Part shown: piece after piece, positions 33,927 through 38,802 of the stretch | How positions within the stretch are numbered: the first letter of the stretch is position 1 | Layout: each line of letters starts with the position of its first letter | Assembly (NCBI GenBank): GCA_019459325.1 | Contig: JAIBFA010000002.1 | Span: forward strand, 1 to 38,802 | Length of the DNA: 38,802 nucleotides | Reading direction: 5' to 3' | DNA from: Thiobacillus sp. | GTDB taxonomy: Bacteria > Pseudomonadota > Gammaproteobacteria > Burkholderiales > Thiobacillaceae | Position numbers and translations under genes: made by a program | The notes under the pieces: model-generated | Seen by the model: only the letters and a program-made list of their open reading frames with translations | Databases searched by the model: none | What the model was told of the DNA's origin: nothing

Positions 33927-34724
33927 TCACCACTTCACCACGTGCACGTTGTTGAGCGTGCGCCCCAGAAAGCGCTCGCCGATGGTCTGGAAGCGCAGCG
34001 GCACGTCGGTGACGTAGAAGTCGTAGCGGGGCTGGGCCGGGCCGGGGTTGGCCAGCTTCTTGTCGGCCAGAACCGCGGCGACCTGCTCGGCCATGGCTTC
34101 GGCGGAATCGACCAGCGCGACGTCGTCGCCCACCACCTGGCGCAGCAGCGGCTTCAGCAGCGGGTAATGGGTGCAGCCGAGCACCAGGGTGTCGATATGC
34201 TCGGCCAGTAGCGGCTTCAGATAATCCTGCGCGGTCAGCCGGGTCACTTCGTGGTCGAGCCAGCCTTCCTCCACCAGCGGCACGAACAGCGCGCAGGCCT
34301 GCGAATGGATGCGCGAGTCGGGGGCATACTCATGGATGGCGCGCGCGTAGGCGTTGCTGTTGATGGTGGTAGGGGTGCCGATGACGCCGATTCTCCTGCC
34401 ACCACGCGCCGACACCGCGCCGGCGTCGATCACGTCGAGCACCGGCACCGGCGACAGGTCCTTGACGATCTGTGAGGCCACCGCCGCCATGGTGTTGCAG
34501 GCGATGACCAGCAGCTTGACGTCCTTTTCCAGCAGGAACTGCGCGATTTCGGTGGTGAAGTGGGCGATGGTCTCGACCGATTTCACGCCGTAGGGCACGC
34601 GCGCGGTGTCGCCGAAATAGACGATGTTCTCGTAGGGCAGGCGCTCCATCAGCGCGCGCACCACGGTCAGTCCGCCGATGCCGGAATCGAATACGCCGAT
34701 GGGGGAGTGTGCATTCGTGGACAT
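33927..34724 (-). CDS. murI: Glutamate racemase
   Basis: Makes D-glutamate for peptidoglycan. The 265-residue protein starts MSTNAHSPIGVFDSGIGGLT, with ENIVYFGDTARVPYG near residues 33-47, the first catalytic cysteine in VIACNTMAAVAS near 72-83 and the second in LVLGCTHYPLLKPLL near 183-197, plus the aspartate in FDSGIGG. Length and motifs match the family. No clear Shine-Dalgarno is seen ahead of the start at 34724. It is divergent from a CDF-like transporter gene. Confidence 0.95.
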   Translation of the reverse strand: MSTNAHSPIGVFDSGIGGLTVVRALMERLPYENIVYFGDTARVPYGVKSVETIAHFTTEIAQFLLEKDVKLLVIACNTMAAVASQIVKDLSPVPVLDVIDAGAVSARGGRRIGVIGTPTTINSNAYARAIHEYAPDSRIHSQACALFVPLVEEGWLDHEVTRLTAQDYLKPLLAEHIDTLVLGCTHYPLLKPLLRQVVGDDVALVDSAEAMAEQVAAVLADKKLANPGPAQPRYDFYVTDVPLRFQTIGERFLGRTLNNVHVVKW

Positions 34725-34792
34725 GAGTGGCAGGATGGCGGGATGAGAAAGACGGCATTTTACCTGCAGGGTCGCGCGGCACGGCATCCATC

Positions 34793-35407
34793 ATGAGCGA
34801 ATGCGGTTGCGATTCGGTGTGCGACGCGGCACCCCCCGACCCGGGCTACCGGCGCGCGCTGTGGGTCGCGCTGGTGCTCAATGCGCTGATGTTCGGAGTC
34901 GAAATCGTTGCCAGCTTTCAGGCACAGTCGGTGTCGCTGCTGGCCGACGCGGTCGATTTCCTGGGTGACGCGGCCAACTACGGCGTGGCGCTCTTCGTGC
35001 TCGGGCTGGCGCCGGTGTGGCGTTCGCGTACCGCGCTGTGGAAGGGCTGGCTGATGGTCGGCTACGGCGTGTTCGTGCTCGGCAAGTCGGCCTGGCAATG
35101 GTCGGCCGGCGTGGTGCCGGAGCCGGTCATCATGGGCTGGGTGAGCCTGCTGGCGCTGGCGGTCAACGTCGGCGTGGCAGCGCTGCTGTACGCACATCGC
35201 CAGGGCGACGCCCAGGCGCGCTCGGTGTGGCTGTGCTCGCGCAACGACGCGCTCGGCAATCTGGCGGTGATGGGGGCGGCGGCCGGGGTGTGGGCGACTT
35301 CACACGGCTGGCCGGACATAGCCGTGGCGCTGGTGCTGGCGTCACTGGCACTGACCTCGGGCGCATCGGTGATCCGGCATGCGCGGCGTGAGCTGCGCGT
35401 GAATTAA
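34793..35407 (+). CDS. Short cation-diffusion-facilitator-like transporter, cysteine-rich N-terminus, no C-terminal domain
   Basis: A 204-residue membrane protein with six hydrophobic segments, the CDF core. LLADAVDFLGDAANYG near residues 46-61 equals the helix-2 metal site, with DxxxD in place of HxxxD, and CSRNDALGNLAVMG near 143-156 equals helix 5, with CxxxD in place of HxxxD or DxxxD. The N-terminus MSECGCDSVCD has three cysteines, a likely metal-binding site. The cytoplasmic C-terminal domain that normally follows is missing, so the protein is about 100 residues short, yet it ends in an ordinary stop. It may export a divalent metal, inferred. Alternative upstream start codons give no better N-terminus. 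Confidence 0.78.
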   Translation: MSECGCDSVCDAAPPDPGYRRALWVALVLNALMFGVEIVASFQAQSVSLLADAVDFLGDAANYGVALFVLGLAPVWRSRTALWKGWLMVGYGVFVLGKSAWQWSAGVVPEPVIMGWVSLLALAVNVGVAALLYAHRQGDAQARSVWLCSRNDALGNLAVMGAAAGVWATSHGWPDIAVALVLASLALTSGASVIRHARRELRVN

Positions 35408-35436
35408 GACGGCGCGCGGCAGGAGTTAAAGACGGC

Positions 35437-36495
35437 TTAACCCGTTTGCTGGCTCGCCAGCGCCCAGGCCACGTGCTCGCGCACCAGTTCGGAGGGATGG
35501 TCCAGACGTGACTTCAGCGCGGCCTGGATGACAGGAGAAGACGGCGCGTTGCCAAGCGCGACGGCAATGTTGCGCAGCCAGCGCTCGTGCCCGATGCGGC
35601 GGATCGGCGAGCCCGCCAGCCGTTCGTTGAATTCCGTTTCGCTCCACGCAAACAAATCCACCAGCCGGGCGCTGTCGAGTCCATTGCGAACCCCGAAATC
35701 CGGCAGCGCGGCGGTCTGCGCGAAGCGGTTCCACGGGCACGCCAGCTGGCAGTCGTCGCAGCCGTAGATGCGGTTGCCCAGCAGCGGGCGCAGCTCGGTC
35801 GGGATGCTGCCCTTGAGTTCGATGGTCAGATAGGAAATGCAGCGCCGCGCGTCGACCATGTAGGGCGCGACGATGGCCTGTGTCGGGCAGACGTCGAGGC
35901 AGGCCTGGCAGGTCCCGCAGTGGCCGGCTTCGGGCGTGTCCACCGGCAAGGGCAGGTCGGTGTAGATCTCGCCGAGGAAGAACCATGAGCCGTGCTGCCG
36001 GTTCAGCAGCAGCGTGTGCTTGCCGCGCCAGCCGAGCCCGGATTTTGCGGCGAGCTCGACTTCCAGCACCGGCGCGCTGTCGGTGAAGACGCGGAAATGG
36101 TGTTCGCCGATTTCCGTGCTGATTTTTTCGGCCAGGCTCTGCAGGCGGTTGCGTAAAACTTTATGGTAGTCGCGCCCCAGCGCATAGCGGGAAAGGTAGG
36201 CGGCGTCGGCATCATTCAGCACCGCATGCGGGTCGGCCGAGGCGGGCGGAAAGTAATCGATCCGTGCGCTGATGATGCGGAGCGTGCCGGGCACCAGTTC
36301 GGCGGGCCGGCTGCGCTTGGTGCCGTGCGCCGCCATATAATCCATCTCGCCATGAAAGCCTCGATCCAGCCATTCCTGCAAGCCCGCTTCGGCCGCGCTC
36401 AACTCGCCGTCGGCAATGCCCACCGCGGCAAAGCCGAGCTCGCGCCCCCATTGCTTGATTTGCTGCGCCAGTCGACTTAAATCCCGATCATGCAT
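35437..36495 (-). CDS. queG: Epoxyqueuosine reductase QueG
   Basis: Last step of queuosine synthesis in tRNA: reduces epoxyqueuosine to queuosine using cobalamin and two [4Fe-4S] clusters. The 352-residue protein has the cofactor domain near residues 10-170 (LGFAAVGIADGEL, FRVFTDSAPVLEVELAAKSGLGWRGKHT), the cluster motifs CGTCQACLDVCPTQAI near 194-209 and CDDCQLACPWN near 246-256, and C-terminal HEAT-like repeats. The start codon 36495 lies in the ATGCAT that also contains the tsaE start on the other strand. An upstream in-frame ATG would lengthen the protein into tsaE. Ends 29 nt from the CDF gene, convergently. Confidence 0.94.
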   Translation of the reverse strand: MHDRDLSRLAQQIKQWGRELGFAAVGIADGELSAAEAGLQEWLDRGFHGEMDYMAAHGTKRSRPAELVPGTLRIISARIDYFPPASADPHAVLNDADAAYLSRYALGRDYHKVLRNRLQSLAEKISTEIGEHHFRVFTDSAPVLEVELAAKSGLGWRGKHTLLLNRQHGSWFFLGEIYTDLPLPVDTPEAGHCGTCQACLDVCPTQAIVAPYMVDARRCISYLTIELKGSIPTELRPLLGNRIYGCDDCQLACPWNRFAQTAALPDFGVRNGLDSARLVDLFAWSETEFNERLAGSPIRRIGHERWLRNIAVALGNAPSSPVIQAALKSRLDHPSELVREHVAWALASQQTG

Positions 36496-36975
36496 ACAGC
36501 AGATGATACCGTGCGCTGCCGCAGCCATCTGGCCGACGAAGCCGCGACCCTGGCATTCGGCGCGCAACTGGCGCGGGAACTGATTCCCGGACTGACGTTC
36601 TACCTGGAGGGCGATCTGGGGGCGGGCAAGACGACGCTGGTGCGCGGCGTGCTGCGCGCGCTGGGTTACAGCGGCCGGGTGAAGAGCCCGACCTACACGC
36701 TGGCAGAAAGCTATAGCCTGCCAGCGTTTGAGCTGTATCATTTTGATCTATATCGTATGCATGACCCGCGCGAGTGGCTCGACGCCGGGTTTCGCGATGT
36801 CAGCGATGGTCAGGCGGTGAGCCTGATCGAGTGGCCGGAAAAGGCTGCAGGCTGGCTGCCGCCGCCCGACGTGATCATCCGGCTGACGATTGCAGACGAC
36901 GCGCGTGAAATCGAATGCGAGGCCGCAAGCCCGCGTGGTGCACACTATCTGGAGACATGTTGCACGCTCTGCTGA
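36490..36975 (+). CDS. tsaE: tRNA t6A37 biosynthesis ATPase TsaE
   Basis: ATPase partner of TsaB and TsaD in making threonylcarbamoyl-adenosine at position 37. The 161-residue protein has the P-loop LEGDLGAGKTTLVRGVL near residues 39-55, SPTYTLAESY near 66-75, ELYHFDLYRM near 80-89 and LIEWPEKAAGWLPPPDVIIRL near 109-129. The start at 36490 gives MHTADDTVRC; the ATG overlaps the first two codons of queG on the other strand. No strong ribosome site is seen. The next gene amiC overlaps its 3' end, the tsaE-amiC-mutL order being conserved in proteobacteria. Confidence 0.94.
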   Translation: MHTADDTVRCRSHLADEAATLAFGAQLARELIPGLTFYLEGDLGAGKTTLVRGVLRALGYSGRVKSPTYTLAESYSLPAFELYHFDLYRMHDPREWLDAGFRDVSDGQAVSLIEWPEKAAGWLPPPDVIIRLTIADDAREIECEAASPRGAHYLETCCTLC

Positions 36976-38186
36976 AAATTTTCCTGCTGTGCGGATTGCT
37001 GGCGTCGGGCTGGGCCCAGGCGCTGCAGCTGTCTGCCTCCCGCCTGTGGCCATCGCCTGATTACACGCGGATCACGCTGGAGGCGACGCAACCGGTCGCG
37101 CACAAATATTTCACCCTGTCGAATCCCGAGCGGCTGGTGATCGACCTCGAAGGCGTGGAGGCCGGCCCGGCGCTCAACGCCCTGGCCGGACAGTTGGCTG
37201 CGGACGACCCCTACATCGGGGCGATCCGGGTCGGGCTGAATCGTCCCGGCGTGATGCGGGTCGTGCTGGAGCTCAAGATGGCAGTGAAACCCTCCGTGTT
37301 CCAGTTGCAGCCGCTGGATCAATACGGCCATCGGCTGGTGGTGGACCTCTACCCGGTTCAGGCAGGCCCGGTCCAGGCTGCCGAAGCCTCGGCCAATCCG
37401 GCCTTGTTGCTGCCGCCCGGACCCGCCGAAACGCCCAATCCGGCGAAAGCCGGCGTGCCGCAGTACGCGCGGCTGATCACGGTGGCGATCGATGCCGGCC
37501 ACGGCGGCGAAGATCCGGGTGCGATCGGCGCCAGCGGCTCGCGTGAGAAGAATGTCACGCTCGCGCTGGCGAAAAAGCTCAAGCAGAAAATCGACGCGCA
37601 GGAAAACATGCACGCCGTGCTGATCCGCGACGGCGACTACTTCGTGCCGCTGGCGCAGCGGGTTATCAAAGCACGCGCGGTAAAGGCCGACCTCTTCATG
37701 TCGATCCACGCCGATGCCTTCATCAAACCGCATGCGCGCGGCTCGTCGGTGTTCGCGCTGTCGGAGAACGGGGCCACTTCGGTCGCCGCGCGCTGGCTGG
37801 CCAAGAAGGAAAACGAGGCCGACCTGGTCGGCGGCATCAACATCGACGTCAAGGACCCCTTCCTCAAGCGCACCCTGATCGACCTGTCGCAGACCGCTAC
37901 CATCAACGACAGCCTCAAGCTGGGGCATGCCGTGCTGAAGGAGATCGGCGGCGTCAACACCCTGCACAAGGCGCAGGTCGAGCAGGCCGGGTTCGCCGTG
38001 CTGAAGTCGCCCGACATTCCCTCGATCCTGATCGAGACCGCGTTCATTTCCAACCCGGAAGAAGAAAAACGCCTCAACGATCCCGCCTACCAGGACAAGC
38101 TGGTCGATGCCATCGTCGTCGGCGTCAAAAACTACTTCGATACGCATCCGCTGACCGCGCCGTCGCGGCTGACGCGCAATCCATGA
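36957..38186 (+). CDS. N-acetylmuramoyl-L-alanine amidase with AMIN domain (AmiC/AmiB-type)
   Basis: Periplasmic amidase that splits septal peptidoglycan during cell separation. The 409-residue protein starts at ATG 36957 with MLHALLKIFLLCGLLASGWA, a Sec signal; the start overlaps tsaE by 19 nt. An AMIN domain lies near residues 25-125 (LWPSPDYTRITLEATQP, YFTLSNPERLVIDLEG) and an Amidase_3 domain near 175-400, with zinc ligands in TVAIDAGHGGEDPGAIG near 177-193, the SIHADAF segment near 248-254 and the catalytic glutamate in ILIETAFISNPEEEKRL near 359-375. AmiB and AmiC share this layout, so the exact symbol is left open. It is followed by an ATGA-overlapping hemerythrin-like gene. Confidence 0.94.
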   Translation: MLHALLKIFLLCGLLASGWAQALQLSASRLWPSPDYTRITLEATQPVAHKYFTLSNPERLVIDLEGVEAGPALNALAGQLAADDPYIGAIRVGLNRPGVMRVVLELKMAVKPSVFQLQPLDQYGHRLVVDLYPVQAGPVQAAEASANPALLLPPGPAETPNPAKAGVPQYARLITVAIDAGHGGEDPGAIGASGSREKNVTLALAKKLKQKIDAQENMHAVLIRDGDYFVPLAQRVIKARAVKADLFMSIHADAFIKPHARGSSVFALSENGATSVAARWLAKKENEADLVGGINIDVKDPFLKRTLIDLSQTATINDSLKLGHAVLKEIGGVNTLHKAQVEQAGFAVLKSPDIPSILIETAFISNPEEEKRLNDPAYQDKLVDAIVVGVKNYFDTHPLTAPSRLTRNP

Positions 38187-38722
38187 CGGTCAGCCTGCTG
38201 GGTGCGGCGGCCCCGGGTTTCGACCGGCCGCTGGAGGTGCTTGAAGCCTGCCACGGCCGCATTGCCAAACAGTGCGACACCCTGGACAAACTGTTGGCCC
38301 ATCTGCCCGAGCACGGTGCTGACGCGCAGGCCCAGCAGGCCGCGCGTGCGGTGCTGACCTACTTCGACACCGCGGCGGTGCATCACCACGACGACGAGGA
38401 GCGCAACCTGTTTCCGTTGCTGGAACAGGCCGGCGCGCCCGGCGCCTGCGACCTGGTCGAAACCCTGACCCTGGAGCACGACGAGCTGGCGCTGCTGTGG
38501 CGGCGCCTGCGCGGAGACCTGCAGCAGATCGAAGCCGGCACCGCCGCCACGCTGGACGCGGCCACGACGCACCGCTTCGTGGCGATGAATCGCGCGCATC
38601 TCGAATTCGAGAACACCCATGTGCTGCCGCTGGCGCGCCAGCTGCTCGGCGCCGCCGAGATCGAACGCCTCGGCCGCGCCATGGCGGCGCGGCGCGGGGT
38701 GGCGGTTTGGGGGTGGTTTTGA
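38183..38722 (+). CDS. Hemerythrin-like (HHE cation-binding) protein
   Basis: A 179-residue four-helix protein. Metal-ligand candidates are visible: ACHGRIAKQCD near residues 22-32, the HHHDDEERNLFPLLEQ segment near 67-82, LEHDELALLWRRL near 95-107 and NRAHLEFENTHVLPLARQLL near 135-154, giving the H...HxxxE...H...HxxxE pattern of a diiron site. Such proteins bind oxygen or nitric oxide, or sense redox state, but the role here is unknown. It overlaps amiC (ATGA) and mutL (TTGA), placing it inside the amiC-mutL unit. Confidence 0.87.
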   Translation: MTVSLLGAAAPGFDRPLEVLEACHGRIAKQCDTLDKLLAHLPEHGADAQAQQAARAVLTYFDTAAVHHHDDEERNLFPLLEQAGAPGACDLVETLTLEHDELALLWRRLRGDLQQIEAGTAATLDAATTHRFVAMNRAHLEFENTHVLPLARQLLGAAEIERLGRAMAARRGVAVWGWF

Positions 38723-38802
38723 GCAACCGCGTCCTGCCCGAAGTGCTGATATCGCAGATAGCCCCCCGCGAGGTGGTCGAGCGTCCCGCCGCCGCGCGGA
38801 AA
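38719..38802 (+). CDS. mutL: MutL mismatch repair protein, N-terminal 28 codons only, with unusual substitutions
   Basis: The frame begins at TTG 38719 (overlapping the hemerythrin stop) with MSNRVLPEVLISQIA, the usual MutL N-terminus, and the position after amiC is its normal place. The next residues read PREVVERPAAARK. In MutL this is AGEVVERPxxxxKEL, where Gly-Glu-Val-Val is nearly invariant and close to the ATP site. Here Ala-Gly is replaced by Pro-Arg, and Leu before Lys is replaced by Arg. The change needs only a few bases in a C- and G-rich stretch at the window edge, so sequencing or assembly error is likely. The rest of the gene lies outside. Confidence 0.75.
   Translation, partial: MSNRVLPEVLISQIAPREVVERPAAARK

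Overview
The window reads as GC-rich chromosomal DNA of a proteobacterium, most likely a betaproteobacterium. A Thiobacillus/Hydrogenophilales-like organism is a guess from gene order and codon use, not a proof. Most of it is conserved housekeeping sequence in tightly overlapping operons (ATGA, GTGA and repeated TTGA stop/start overlaps). There is one small accessory block behind a serine tRNA.

Region 1 (1-969, minus) is a 5' part of a biotin carboxylase gene. Its last ~20 codons at the window edge look like dihydroxy-acid dehydratase (IlvD), so the left edge is probably a chimeric join. Region 2 (983-13071, plus) starts at a near-consensus sigma-70 promoter. It runs yceD-rpmF-plsX-fabH-fabD-fabG-acpP-fabF-pabB-pabC-mltG-tmk-holB-pilZ-tatD: fatty-acid synthesis, folate precursor synthesis, murein processing, dTMP supply and the DNA polymerase clamp loader. 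Region 3 (13120-18593, minus) holds tcdA, a secreted GlcG/HbpS-like protein, dnaJ, dnaK and grpE. dnaK and grpE each have a clear heat-shock (sigma-32) promoter with an identical 14-nt spacer.

Region 4 (18651-22675) has tRNA-Ser(GGA) and then a minus-strand module: an ECF sigma factor of the ECF42 type with a TPR-like tail, a DUF1428 protein, two VOC (glyoxalase-fold) proteins and two YCII proteins that carry the DGPF motif. Two upstream sites share TGTCGA-N17-CGTCGTA. This matches the promoter signature I recall for ECF42 sigma factors, so the module appears self-regulated. It is the most interesting system here, and its biochemical role is unknown. Region 5 (22775-26801) groups a DPM1-like GT2 glycosyltransferase, a TVP38/TMEM64 membrane protein, a PAP2 phosphatase and an ArnT/PMT-like GT39 transferase, which together suggest polyprenyl-phosphate-linked glycosylation of an envelope target.

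Region 6 (26812-29149, minus) is yciB-yciI-bolA-ppiC and an unusual Hfq. Region 7 (29198-32696, plus) is a PHP phosphatase, a YciO protein, an M50-type protease and trpS. Region 8 (32744-38802) has a histidine phosphatase, arfB, murI, a short CDF-like transporter, queG and tsaE (divergent, with start codons overlapping in one ATGCAT palindrome), amiC, a hemerythrin-like protein and the first 28 codons of mutL. The mutL start departs from very conserved residues at the right edge. No gene-free stretch exceeds 300 bases. No insertion sequence, prophage or CRISPR array was seen.
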